Source: Reyranella sp. | GTDB lineage: Bacteria > Pseudomonadota > Alphaproteobacteria > Reyranellales > Reyranellaceae | DNA: 8,648 nucleotides | NCBI GenBank assembly: GCA_016780605.1 | Contig: JADHLS010000180.1 | Coordinates: 1-8,648, forward strand | Direction: 5' to 3' | Shown here: positions 1 to 6,985 of the stretch, piece by piece | Position numbering within the stretch: the stretch's first letter is position 1 | Layout of the letters: each line of letters begins with the position of its first letter | Notes under the pieces: model-generated | Seen by the model: only the letters and a program-made list of their open reading frames with translations | The model's database searches: none | What the model was told of the DNA's origin: nothing | Translations under genes and position numbers: made by a program

Positions 1-335
1 CGGAAGCGTCGGCCGCCATCGCCGCGGCGCGCCAGCTCCTGTTCGCGGTCTGCGACGAGGCAAGCGACATCGCCGCGCGCGATGGCCTGCCGGACAACGA
101 GCAGCGCGCGAAGTTCCGCTCGCACGCCGCCTTCGCCGGCCGGCTGGCCAGCCGCGCCGTCGAGGTCCTGTGGGACGCCGGCGCCAGCAGCAGCGTCTAC
201 GAAAGCAATCCGATGTCGCGCATCTTCCGCGACATGAGCGTCGCCAGCCGGCACTTCACGCAGAACTGGGACGTCAACGGCTCGACCCATGGCCGCGTGC
301 TGATGGGCTTCGAGCTCGGCGATCCGACGCTGTAG
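1..335 (+). CDS. Acyl-CoA-dehydrogenase-fold flavin monooxygenase, C-terminal part (5' truncated)
   Basis: The reading frame is open from the window edge (first full codon at 3) to TAG at 333-335, giving 110 residues. The segment GASSSVYESNPMSRIFRDMS, followed by VASRH and a terminal GRVLMGFELGDPTL, matches the end of the acyl-CoA dehydrogenase type-2 C-terminal helical domain as found in group D two-component flavin monooxygenases (HsaA, HpaB-like, DszC relatives). In that family the Y-x-x-NP-x-x-RIFRD stretch lies near the flavin/substrate pocket and an aromatic or sulfur compound is oxidised with FMNH2 or FADH2 from a partner reductase. The N-terminal domains are outside the window, so substrate and exact subfamily are unknown; a true acyl-CoA dehydrogenase is a less likely alternative. 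The gene converges on the ABC operon with 7 nt between stop codons, and no terminator fits between them. Confidence 0.8.
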   Translation, partial: EASAAIAAARQLLFAVCDEASDIAARDGLPDNEQRAKFRSHAAFAGRLASRAVEVLWDAGASSSVYESNPMSRIFRDMSVASRHFTQNWDVNGSTHGRVLMGFELGDPTL

Positions 336-342
336 GCGCGGC

Positions 343-1353
343 TCAGAAGACCATCTCGCCCGCGAAATGGCAGCGGCTGAAATGCCCGGGCGCCACCTCG
401 CGCAGCGCCGTCGCCTCGACCTTGCAGCGCGCCTGGGCATGGCGGCAGCGCGGATGGAAATAGCAGCCGGACGGCGGCGCGGCCGGGCTCGGCACCTCGC
501 CGCCGAGAACTCCATCGCCTGATTTTACCCGGGGATCGGCGGCAGGCACGGCGCGCATCAGGGCGGCCGTATAGGGATGCTGCGGCTGGCGGAAGATCGC
601 GTCGGTCGGCGCCAGCTCGACCAGCTGGCCGACATACATCACGGCGATGCGGTCGGAGATGTGGCGCACCACCGAGAGATCGTGGGCGACGAACAGGAAG
701 GTGAGCTTCAGCCTGGCCTGCAGCTCGAGCAGCAGGTTCAGCACCTGCGCCTGGATCGAGACATCGAGCGCCGAGACGGGTTCGTCGGCCACCACCAGCC
801 GCGGGTTCGTGGCGAGCGCGCGGGCGATACCGATGCGCTGACGCTGGCCGCCCGAGAAGGCGTGCGGGAAGCGGTGCATGAACTCCGGGCGCAAGCCGAC
901 CAGGCGCAGAAGCTCGGCGACGCGGTCGGCGCGCTCGCGGCGGTTCTTCATGCCGTTGACCAGCAAGGGCTCACCGACATTGTCCAAGAGCGTCATGCGC
1001 GGATTGAGCGACCCGAACGGATCCTGGAAGATCATCTGGATCTCGGCCCTGAGCGGCAGCAGGTCGGCCTGCGACAGGGTTGCGAGGTCGACGACCTTGC
1101 CTGAGCGCGTGCGATAGAGGATCGAGCCACCGGTCGGATCGATGGCGCGCAGGATGCAGCGCGAGGCCGTGGTCTTGCCGCAGCCCGATTCGCCCACCAG
1201 GCCCAGCGTCTCGCCCTCATTGACGGTGAAGTTGACGCCGTCGACGGCGCGCACGTGGCCCACCGTGCGCTGCAGGAAGCCGCGCGTGATCGGGAAGAAT
1301 TTCTGGAGGCCGCGGACCTCGAGAAGCGGAGAAGAGGCCGTTTCAGTGTTCAT
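343..1353 (-). CDS. Peptide-type ABC transporter ATP-binding protein (DppF/OppF-like)
   Basis: This is the second ATPase of the importer and the last gene of the operon. From the ATG at 1353 it has 336 residues, the usual DppF/OppF length. Visible motifs are Walker A GESGCGKT (54-61), Q-loop [11 protein letters not shown] (109-119), ABC signature FSGGQRQR (166-173), Walker B LVVADE with DEPVSALD (186-197) and the H-loop histidine in VAHD (222-225). A C-terminal oligopeptide-transporter extension carries the cysteine pattern GCYFHPRC (297-304) plus a later C, typical of this family. It should act in the cytoplasm as a heterodimer with the ATPase encoded at 1528-2559. An in-frame ATG at 1359 (MPMN) is an equally possible start. 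The frame stays open up to 1452, but that part runs through a palindromic repeat and resembles no protein. No good Shine-Dalgarno is seen before either ATG. Stop TGA at 343-345. Confidence 0.93.
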   Translation of the reverse strand: MNTETASSPLLEVRGLQKFFPITRGFLQRTVGHVRAVDGVNFTVNEGETLGLVGESGCGKTTASRCILRAIDPTGGSILYRTRSGKVVDLATLSQADLLPLRAEIQMIFQDPFGSLNPRMTLLDNVGEPLLVNGMKNRRERADRVAELLRLVGLRPEFMHRFPHAFSGGQRQRIGIARALATNPRLVVADEPVSALDVSIQAQVLNLLLELQARLKLTFLFVAHDLSVVRHISDRIAVMYVGQLVELAPTDAIFRQPQHPYTAALMRAVPAADPRVKSGDGVLGGEVPSPAAPPSGCYFHPRCRHAQARCKVEATALREVAPGHFSRCHFAGEMVF

Positions 1354-1377
1354 GGGCATCAGGTCAACACAGCACCA

Positions 1378-1507
1378 CCTCACCCTGAGGAGCGCACGCA
1401 GTGCGCGTCTCGAATGCGCGCGGTTTACCGCGCGTGGGTGGGCAACGCGCACCTCGTCTGCAGCCCACCCTTCGAGACGCGGCCTCCGGCCGCTCCTCAG
1501 GGTGAGG
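1378..1507. repeat. Palindromic intergenic repeat, family A copy 1 (130 nt)
   Basis: This element fills most of the 174-nt gap between the two ATPase genes. Its ends are perfect 16-bp inverted repeats: CCTCACCCTGAGGAGC at 1378-1393 and its complement at 1492-1507. Inside are a second inverted pair, GCGTCTCGAA at 1405-1414 with TTCGAGACGC at 1471-1480, and small hairpins GCGCAC-GCA-GTGCGC (1392-1406), CGCGCGG-TTTA-CCGCGCG (1417-1434) and GCGGCC-TCC-GGCCGC (1479-1493). It is homologous to the copy at 4731-4836 in the same operon but longer by 24 nt, mainly through the TTTA-loop hairpin. It probably forms a large cruciform RNA in the operon transcript. It resembles REP/RIME-type elements of alphaproteobacteria in size and structure; membership of a named family is inference. 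Confidence 0.9.
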
Positions 1508-1527
1508 ATGGGGGTGGATCGACGATC

Positions 1528-2559
1528 TCATGCCGGATCCACCTCCTCGTGGTGCAGGAAGCAGCTGGCGAACTGGTTGGGCGGCACCGGCATCAGCTTC
1601 GGGACGGCATCCGAGCAGCGCGGCATGGCGTCGGGGCAGCGCGGATGGAACGGACAGCCCGGCGGCCGGTTGAAGGGATGGGGCAAGGCGCCGCTGATGA
1701 CCGGCAGGGCGACGCGCGTCTGCCCGTAGAGGCTCGGGATCGAGCGCAGCAGCGCCTTGGTGTAGGGGTGCTTGGGCGCATGGAAGATGTCGTCGACCGG
1801 CCCTTCCTCCATGACGCGACCGAGATACATGACCACGACGTAGCTCGCCATCTGGGCGATCACACCGAGATCGTGGGTGATGAAGATGATGGCGGTGTTG
1901 TAGCGCTCCTGCAGGTCGCGCAGCAGGGCAAGCACCTGGGCCTGGGTGGTGACGTCGATCGCGGTCGTCGGCTCGTCGGCGATCAGGAGCCGCGGCTTGC
2001 AGCTGAGCGCCATGGCGATCATGGCGCGCTGGCGCAGCCCGCCCGACAGCTGCCAGGAATAGGCGTCGATTCGCTGCTCGGGCATCGAGATGCCGACGTC
2101 GCGGAACAGTCCGACCGTGATGTCGCGTGCCTCGCTGCGACCCATCCTTTTGCCGGGCTGCCAGCGATGGGAGTGCAGCAGGATCGCCTCGACGATCTGG
2201 TCACCCACCGTGTGCACGGGGCTGAACGCCGCCATCGGCTCCTGCGGGATCAGCGCGATCTCGGCGCCGCGGATGTCACGCATCGCGGCACTACGCGGCT
2301 CGAGGCGCGCGAGGTCGACCACGCCGTCGTCTCGGCGGAAGCGGATTTCGCCGTTGGTGATGCGACCCGGTCGGTCGATCAGCTGCAGGATCGCCCTCAT
2401 TGTGACGCTCTTGCCGCAGCCCGATTCGCCGACCACGCCCAGGACCTGGCCGGGCATGACGTCGAAGCTGGTGCCGTCGACGGCGCGGACCAGCCCTTCA
2501 TCGAGGGCGAAGGAGACGCGCAGGTCGCGCACCGAGAGCAGGGGTTCGATGGCGTTCAT
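1528..2559 (-). CDS. Peptide-type ABC transporter ATP-binding protein (DppD/OppD-like)
   Basis: This is the first ATPase of the importer, with 343 residues from the ATG at 2559. Motifs are Walker A GESGCGKS (44-51), Q-loop [10 protein letters not shown] (105-114), ABC signature LSGGLRQR (171-178), Walker B LLIADE (191-196), D-loop region EPTTAIDVT and H-loop ITHD (227-230). The C-terminal oligopeptide-transporter extension has GCPFHPRC (301-308) and a further C, as in its partner ATPase. The usual EPTTALD reads EPTTAID here, a conservative change. The start at 2559 lies 7 nt after the permease stop codon (2567-2569) and gives the family-typical beginning [17 protein letters not shown]. An upstream in-frame ATG at 2592 would overlap the permease gene and add 11 unconserved residues. 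The tight spacing implies co-transcription and probably translational coupling. Stop TGA at 1528-1530. Confidence 0.93.
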   Translation of the reverse strand: MNAIEPLLSVRDLRVSFALDEGLVRAVDGTSFDVMPGQVLGVVGESGCGKSVTMRAILQLIDRPGRITNGEIRFRRDDGVVDLARLEPRSAAMRDIRGAEIALIPQEPMAAFSPVHTVGDQIVEAILLHSHRWQPGKRMGRSEARDITVGLFRDVGISMPEQRIDAYSWQLSGGLRQRAMIAMALSCKPRLLIADEPTTAIDVTTQAQVLALLRDLQERYNTAIIFITHDLGVIAQMASYVVVMYLGRVMEEGPVDDIFHAPKHPYTKALLRSIPSLYGQTRVALPVISGALPHPFNRPPGCPFHPRCPDAMPRCSDAVPKLMPVPPNQFASCFLHHEEVDPA

Positions 2560-2566
2560 CGGCCGG

Positions 2567-3685
2567 TCAATGGCTGTACGGGTCGGCGGCATCGCGCAGC
2601 CCGTCGCCGACGAGGTTGAAAGCCAGCACGGCCACGATCACGACCAGGCCGGGGATCAGCAGCCACGGCGCCAGGGCCAGGGTCTGGATGTTCTGCGCCT
2701 CCTGCAACAGCACGCCCCAGCTGATGGCGGGCGGGCGGATGCCGAGGCCGAGGAACGACAGCGAGGTTTCGTTGATGATCATCACCGGGATCGCGAGAGA
2801 TGAGGTGGCGATGATGTGGCTCAGGAACGTCGGCACCATGTGGCGCAGGATGATGCGCATGCGCGAACAGCCGGCGAGACGCGCCGCCAGCACGAAGTCC
2901 TCCTCGCGCAGCGCCAGGAAGCGGCCGCGCACCTCGCGGCCGAGCGTCGTCCATCCGACCAGGGACAGGATCACGGTGATGGCGAAGAAGATCTGGGTCG
3001 GCGTCCAATCGCGCGGCAGCGCCGCGCTCAGCGCCAGCCAGATCGGGATGGTGGGCACCGACTGCAGCAGCTCGATCAGGCGCTGGATGAAGCTGTCGGT
3101 CTTGCCGCCGACATAGCCCGAGATGCCGCCCAGCACGACGCCGAGTATGACGCTCAGTGCCACAGCAACAAGCCCCACCGTCATCGACGTCTGCGTCCCG
3201 TGCATGATGCGCGACCACTGATCGCGTCCCAGCCGGTCGGAGCCCAGCAGGAAGATGCGCTGATTGGGATCCACCGGCACGATCAGGTGGCGATTGGTCT
3301 CGAACAGGCCGAAGACCTTCCATTTGTAGCCGGTGCCGAAGAAGGTGATCGGCACCTTCTTCTTCGGGTCGGTCGTCCATTCCATGCGCAAGGTGGTTGG
3401 GTTGCGCTTGCCGGCGATGGCCGGGACCCAGGGCGATAGCGCGCCGTCGTCGAACAGATGCACCGTCTGCACGGGAATGAAGGCCTGGCGAGCATCGGTG
3501 CGTTCGGGGTCCTGGGTCGAGAAGAAATCCGGCACCAGCACGATTGTGTACATGAAGATCAACAGCACCGCGCTCGCCATGGCGAGGTGGTGCCGCCGGA
3601 AGCGCCACCACACCAGCTTCCAGTTGGAGGCGACGGCGATCCGGTCCTCGGCCTCCTTGCCGACGGCGATGTCGGCGGCGGTCAT
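2567..3685 (-). CDS. Peptide-type ABC transporter permease (DppC/OppC-like) with long periplasmic loop
   Basis: This inner-membrane permease has 372 residues from the ATG at 3685. The first membrane segment is at about 34-51. A periplasmic loop of over 100 residues follows (about 52-165), containing HLFDDG, FFGTGYKW and LLGSDRLGRDQWSRI. Five more hydrophobic segments lie at about 169-190, 203-223, 230-246, 286-305 and 338-358. The EAA coupling loop, EEDFVLAARLAGCSRMRIIL (261-280), should contact an ATPase, and NETSLSFLGLG (305-315) is the family hallmark near the C-terminus. Classical DppC/OppC proteins are about 300 residues; the extra length lies in the first periplasmic loop, as in a known longer subclass that often pairs with large binding proteins. 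The start was chosen because the frame above it (to 3784) overlaps the preceding permease gene and is unconserved. It begins 31 nt after that gene's stop. Confidence 0.93.
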   Translation of the reverse strand: MTAADIAVGKEAEDRIAVASNWKLVWWRFRRHHLAMASAVLLIFMYTIVLVPDFFSTQDPERTDARQAFIPVQTVHLFDDGALSPWVPAIAGKRNPTTLRMEWTTDPKKKVPITFFGTGYKWKVFGLFETNRHLIVPVDPNQRIFLLGSDRLGRDQWSRIMHGTQTSMTVGLVAVALSVILGVVLGGISGYVGGKTDSFIQRLIELLQSVPTIPIWLALSAALPRDWTPTQIFFAITVILSLVGWTTLGREVRGRFLALREEDFVLAARLAGCSRMRIILRHMVPTFLSHIIATSSLAIPVMIINETSLSFLGLGIRPPAISWGVLLQEAQNIQTLALAPWLLIPGLVVIVAVLAFNLVGDGLRDAADPYSH

Positions 3686-3716
3686 GTCTCTACCGTCATC
3701 TGACGGGAATGGGCCA

Positions 3717-4703
3717 TCATCCCTCCACCCGGATGCGGGGGTCGACCAGCGCCAGCAGCACGTCGGAGAGCAGCGTGCCCACAATGGTGAGGAAGGAGTA
3801 GATCAGCAGGATGCCGCCCGCGAGATACATGTCCTGATTCACCAGGGCGCGCAGCAGCAGCGGGCCGATGTTGGGCAGGTTCATCACCGTGGCCACGATC
3901 AGGCTGCCCGAGAACAGCATGGGCAGGTACCAGCCGATGGTGCTGATCAGCGGATTGAAGGCGAGCCGCACGGGATAGCGCAGCACCAGGCGCCACTCTT
4001 TCATGCCCTTGGCGCGCGCGGTCACGACGTAGGGCTTGTTGAGCTCGTCCAGCAGATTGGCGCGCATGATGCGGCTGAGGCGGGCGGTGCCGGCGATGCC
4101 CAGCACCAGCGCCGGCAGCCAGAGATGCGCCATGAGGTCCAGGAACTTGCCCCAACTCCAGGGCGCGTCGGCATACTCCGGCGAATAGAGTCCGGTGACA
4201 CTGACATCGAAGTAGGCGAAGGCCACCCACATCAGGATCAGCGCCAGCATGAAGTTGGGCGTGGCGACGCCGACATAGTTGACGACCGTGAGGATGTGGT
4301 CGCCGATCGAGCGCGGATGCGTCGCCGAGTAGATGCCGGCCGGGATGGCGATCGCCCAGGTGAGGAAGAAGGAGAAGAGGGCGAGCGCCAAAGTGAGCCC
4401 GATCTGCTCGCCGATCAGCTCGGCATTCGGCCGCTGGTACTCCAGCGACAGGCCGAAATTGCCGTGCGCCAGGTGCTTCACCCACAGCCAGTACTGCACG
4501 ATCATCGGCTGATCGAGGCCGTACTGGGCGCGCCAGGCTTCGATCTGCTCCTGCGAGATCGACGAGCCCGACGAGGCGAGCGTCGCCACATACGCCGTCA
4601 GGAAGTCACCCGGCGGCGCCTGGATGATGACGAAGATCACGAACGAGTAGATCACCATCAACAGCGGCAGGAGCGCCAGCCGCTGCAGGATGTACCGGGT
4701 CAT
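3717..4703 (-). CDS. Peptide-type ABC transporter permease (DppB/OppB-like)
   Basis: This inner-membrane permease has 328 residues and the normal length and topology of DppB/OppB. The N-terminus MTRYILQRLALLPLLMVIYS is the standard first membrane segment. YGLDQPMIVQYWLWV (61-75) and GNFGLS (81-86) are conserved in the first periplasmic loop. Further hydrophobic segments lie at about 102-124, 137-163, 193-205, 250-275 and 297-320. The EAA loop, LNKPYVVTARAKGMKEWRLV (221-240), should dock on an ATPase, and the protein ends with the family-typical DPRIR. It follows the binding-protein gene after a 162-nt gap occupied by a palindromic repeat, and precedes the second permease by 31 nt. No strong Shine-Dalgarno is seen before the ATG. 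Stop TGA at 3717-3719. Confidence 0.94.
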   Translation of the reverse strand: MTRYILQRLALLPLLMVIYSFVIFVIIQAPPGDFLTAYVATLASSGSSISQEQIEAWRAQYGLDQPMIVQYWLWVKHLAHGNFGLSLEYQRPNAELIGEQIGLTLALALFSFFLTWAIAIPAGIYSATHPRSIGDHILTVVNYVGVATPNFMLALILMWVAFAYFDVSVTGLYSPEYADAPWSWGKFLDLMAHLWLPALVLGIAGTARLSRIMRANLLDELNKPYVVTARAKGMKEWRLVLRYPVRLAFNPLISTIGWYLPMLFSGSLIVATVMNLPNIGPLLLRALVNQDMYLAGGILLIYSFLTIVGTLLSDVLLALVDPRIRVEG

Positions 4704-4730
4704 GGGTTACGCCACGCGCTTACGACACAA

Positions 4731-4836
4731 CCTCACCCTGAGGAGGCCCGCAGGGCCGTCTCGAAGGGTGGCAACGGGCACCTTGCCTGCTGCCCATGCT
4801 TCGAGACGCTCGCTGCGCTCGCTCCTCAGCATGAGG
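4731..4836. repeat. Palindromic intergenic repeat, family A copy 2 (106 nt)
   Basis: This element lies in the 162-nt gap between the binding-protein and first permease genes. The terminal arms CCTCACCCTGAGGAG (4731-4745) and CTCCTCAGCATGAGG (4822-4836) pair with two mismatches. The inner arms CGTCTCGAAG (4757-4766) and CTTCGAGACG (4799-4808) are perfectly complementary, and GGCCC-GCA-GGGCC (4745-4757) forms a small side hairpin. It shares its left end, the GTCTCGAA/TTCGAGAC arms and a GGCAAC...GCACCT central stretch with the copy at 1378-1507, but lacks that copy's CGCGGTTTACCGCG hairpin. By analogy with the REP sequences between E. coli malE and malF, such a structure could stabilise the upstream binding-protein mRNA and raise its yield relative to the permeases. 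That role is inferred. Confidence 0.9.
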
Positions 4837-4865
4837 TGGATTGCTGGTCGATCAAATCGGAAGTC

Positions 4866-6797
4866 CTACTTCGTAAAATAAAACTGTTCCGTCCGCGCAT
4901 TGCCCGGGCTGCGCAGCGGCCAGTCGTTGCCGAGCGTCGAGGGCACGTTGCGGAACTTGGCGTTGGTCACCACAACGCCTTGAACCATGGGGGTGAGGCC
5001 GATGGTGCCGATCTCGAACAGCTCCTCGGCCCAGATGCGATAGAGCTCCTGGCTGAGCTTCACCTGCTCCTCGGGTCCGACGGTGCGCGCCTTGTCGACG
5101 ATCTCGACGATGCGCTTCATCGCCGGCGGCGGCTCCGCGCCTTCCTTGCCGCCGGTCGCGTACCAGCGCCGCCACAACGGACCCATGGTCAGGATGGGCG
5201 CGTTGCGCGGATCGGCCTTGGCGTTGCCGGTGTAGGGGAAGGCCGAGGTATCCTCGTTCCAGATCTCGGCCATCAGCTCGTTGTTCTCGTTCATCTTGAA
5301 GTGCAGGGCGCGCTCGCGGATCTGCACGATGGTCTTGATGCCGATCGCCTCCCAGTCCTTGGAGACCAGCAGCGCCACGTCGGGCCAGGCGCCGAACGCC
5401 GGCACGACACTGATCTCGATGGTCGCGGGCTTGCCCGAGGGCAGCAGGCGGATGCCGTTGGCGTCCTTCTTGGTCAAGCCGAGGCCGTCCAGCATCTTGT
5501 TGGCCTCGTCGCGCTTGAACTCGGTGTATTTCTGCGCCCACTCGGGCCCCGGGAAATACGGGTGCCACGGCGCCGGCACGCCCTGGCGCGCCTCGCCGAG
5601 ACCCAGGAACACGCTCTCCTTGATCTGGTCGCGGTTGATGGCGAGCGACAGGGCCTGCCGGAAGGTCTTGTCGGCCATCAGCTTGCCCATCTCGGGATCG
5701 GCCGTGTAGGTCTGGTTGAGCGCGATCACCGCATCGGCGCCGCCGAAGGTCGGCCAGGCGGTGATCTTGTACTTCCCGGTCTTCTCCTGCTCCTTCAGCA
5801 CCGGGTAGTTGGTCATGTTGATGTGGCGCTCCTGCATGTCGAAGTTGCCGGCGATGGCGGCAAGGTTCAGCGCCTGCGCATCGGCGAAGTAGGTGAAGCG
5901 CACCTCGTCGATGTAGGGCAGCTGGTTGCCCGCCGAATCGACGCCGACATAGTAGGGATTGCGCTTGAGCGTGAACACCGGATCGCTGGCGCGGCTGCTC
6001 GGCGCCCACGCCGCCATGGTCGGCCGCTCGGGATTCTCCGGCGGCGCGTTCCTGTTGGCGAACAGCTCGGTCCAGGTCTTGAAGCCCGCCGCCTGCGCCG
6101 CCTTGTCGACGTCGGCCCTGGGCGTATGCGTGGGATGGAACTTCTTGAGGTAGTGCGCCGGCAGGAACATCGCGAAGGTGCGGTCGGCGCCGTCCTGGTT
6201 GGCGACCGCCGTCAGGAACAGCGTCGCCGGCGCCTGGTAGGTGAACTTCACCGTCTGCTCGTCGACCTTCTCGACCTTGGCCGGCGTGCCGTCGGCGTTC
6301 CTGATCCAGCCCGGCAGAGTCGGCGTCAGCTCCTTGTTGAGCAGCACGTCGTTGTACCAGAACAGGATGTCGTCGGCGCCGAACGGCTGGCCGTCGGACC
6401 ATTTCGATCCCTTGCGCAGCTTGATCGTCCAGGTCTTGTAGTCGGCCGACGGCTCGGCGCTCTCGGCGATCTTGGGCTCGATCTTGGCGCCGTCGGGCGA
6501 GAAGCGGAACAGCGCGTCGTAGACCACGCGCACGTAGTTGTTGGCGTCGGCCGGCCCGAGGAAGGCGCGCCGCCAGGTGCCGCCATAGTCGCCGACCTTG
6601 TCGGCGGTTGGCACCACCAGCGGCTTCTCCGGCAGGCGCTGATCGACCGGCGGCAGCTTGCCCGCCTTGACCTGCTCGGCGAGCGACGGGGCTTCCTTGT
6701 ACTTGCCTTGCGCAAAGGCGGCGCTTGTGAGCGCCAGCAGGCTTGCGCCGGCGGCCAACGCTGCAAGCGCACGGCGCCGATTGAATGAACCGATCAT
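4866..6797 (-). CDS. Peptide-type ABC transporter substrate-binding protein (SBP family 5), 643 aa
   Basis: This is the extracytoplasmic binding protein of the importer and the first gene of the operon. The N-terminus MIGSFNRRRALAALAAG and the hydrophobic stretch that follows form a signal peptide with probable cleavage after AFA (residue 29). The Arg-rich start (RRRAL) leaves Tat export possible, though Sec is also compatible. The SBP_bac_5 signature is clear at 123-150 (WTIKLRKGSKWSDGQPFGAD, then DILFWYND). Later conserved stretches include a DPVFTLKRNPYYVG segment and a DKTFRQALSLAINRDQIKE segment typical of the family. At 643 residues it is longer than DppA/OppA (about 540), matching a larger subclass with uncharacterised ligands. 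Peptide specificity is therefore only a family-level guess; opines, oligosaccharides and other solutes are possible. The ATG at 6797 is preceded by AGAGGA at good spacing. Stop TAG at 4866-4868. Confidence 0.93.
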   Translation of the reverse strand: MIGSFNRRRALAALAAGASLLALTSAAFAQGKYKEAPSLAEQVKAGKLPPVDQRLPEKPLVVPTADKVGDYGGTWRRAFLGPADANNYVRVVYDALFRFSPDGAKIEPKIAESAEPSADYKTWTIKLRKGSKWSDGQPFGADDILFWYNDVLLNKELTPTLPGWIRNADGTPAKVEKVDEQTVKFTYQAPATLFLTAVANQDGADRTFAMFLPAHYLKKFHPTHTPRADVDKAAQAAGFKTWTELFANRNAPPENPERPTMAAWAPSSRASDPVFTLKRNPYYVGVDSAGNQLPYIDEVRFTYFADAQALNLAAIAGNFDMQERHINMTNYPVLKEQEKTGKYKITAWPTFGGADAVIALNQTYTADPEMGKLMADKTFRQALSLAINRDQIKESVFLGLGEARQGVPAPWHPYFPGPEWAQKYTEFKRDEANKMLDGLGLTKKDANGIRLLPSGKPATIEISVVPAFGAWPDVALLVSKDWEAIGIKTIVQIRERALHFKMNENNELMAEIWNEDTSAFPYTGNAKADPRNAPILTMGPLWRRWYATGGKEGAEPPPAMKRIVEIVDKARTVGPEEQVKLSQELYRIWAEELFEIGTIGLTPMVQGVVVTNAKFRNVPSTLGNDWPLRSPGNARTEQFYFTK

Positions 6798-6805
6798 TTG
6801 GGCGT

Positions 6806-6811
6806 TCCTCT
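6806..6811 (-). promoter_or_regulatory. Shine-Dalgarno of the substrate-binding protein gene
   Basis: Read on the minus strand this is AGAGGA, 8 nt before the ATG at 6797. It is the clearest ribosome binding site in the operon and fixes the start that gives a complete signal peptide. Confidence 0.75.
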
Positions 6812-6882
6812 GGTGTGTTTCTTTCTTGTTTCCCCGTTAAGCGAGCCTAGCATCGGGCCAAGGAAAGGGAAGGGATGAAACC
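6812..6882 (-). promoter_or_regulatory. Probable location of the ABC operon promoter
   Basis: This is the unique part of the divergent gap between the binding-protein gene and the repeat at 6883-6979, so the operon promoter probably lies here or just beyond. A weak sigma-70-like pair can be read on the minus strand: TTGGCC (6856-6861) and TAACGG (6834-6839), separated by 16 nt. The -10 match is poor, so this is a candidate only. No clear operator palindrome is visible in this stretch. Confidence 0.25.
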
Positions 6883-6979
6883 CTTCCTCTTTGCCGGGAG
6901 CGCGCCACTCCAGTGGCGCATCTTGTCTTGTTTCAACACAATATGAGCGGCGCTGGAGTGGCGCTCTCCCGGCAATGAG
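6883..6979 (+). repeat. Palindromic intergenic repeat, family B copy 1 (97 nt)
   Basis: It consists of a 37-nt left arm (6883-6919), a 23-nt centre (6920-6942) and a 37-nt right arm (6943-6979). The arms fold on each other almost throughout: 6891-6900 with 6966-6975, 6902-6915 with 6951-6964 (one G-U) and 6917-6919 with 6947-6949, broken by single mismatches. The left arm also contains the small perfect hairpin GCGCCAC-TCCA-GTGGCGC (6902-6919). The element is an inverted homologue of 8234-8330: left arms are identical over 37 bp, right arms differ at 3 of 37 positions, and 12 of 23 central positions match. It ends inside the ribosome binding site of the LLM oxidoreductase gene. Confidence 0.93.
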
Positions 6980-6980
6980 G
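6977..6980 (+). promoter_or_regulatory. Shine-Dalgarno of the LLM oxidoreductase gene, within the repeat's stem base
   Basis: GAGG lies 5 nt before the TTG start at 6986. Three of its four bases belong to the family B repeat. It is complementary to CCTC at 6886-6889, which directly extends the 6891-6900/6966-6975 stem after a single T-T mismatch. A transcript beginning upstream of 6883 could therefore hide this site in a long hairpin. Whether the native transcript includes the left arm is unknown. Confidence 0.6.
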
Positions 6981-6985
6981 TTGGC

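Noticed and set aside
1360..1452. N-terminal extension of the last ATPase (start at 1452)
   Set aside because: The extra 31 residues are encoded by the repeat, are Arg/Ala-rich and unlike any ATPase N-terminus; family-like sequence starts after the ATG at 1353/1359.
1378..1507. CRISPR repeat or attachment site
   Set aside because: Only two copies exist, they lie 3.3 kb apart and are palindromic over their full length, and no spacers, cas genes, integrase or tRNA are nearby.
1255..2619. A 454-codon plus-strand frame opposite the ATPase gene
   Set aside because: It is antisense to a clear ATPase with all catalytic motifs, crosses the family A repeat, and has a low-complexity Arg/Asp/His-rich translation.
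3333..6788. A 1151-codon open frame on the plus strand
   Set aside because: It lies antisense to the binding-protein and both permease genes and runs through a repeat. Its translation is low-complexity, rich in Arg, His, Gly, Ala and Gln, with no recognisable domain. Long antisense frames are common in high-GC DNA with G/C-ending codons.
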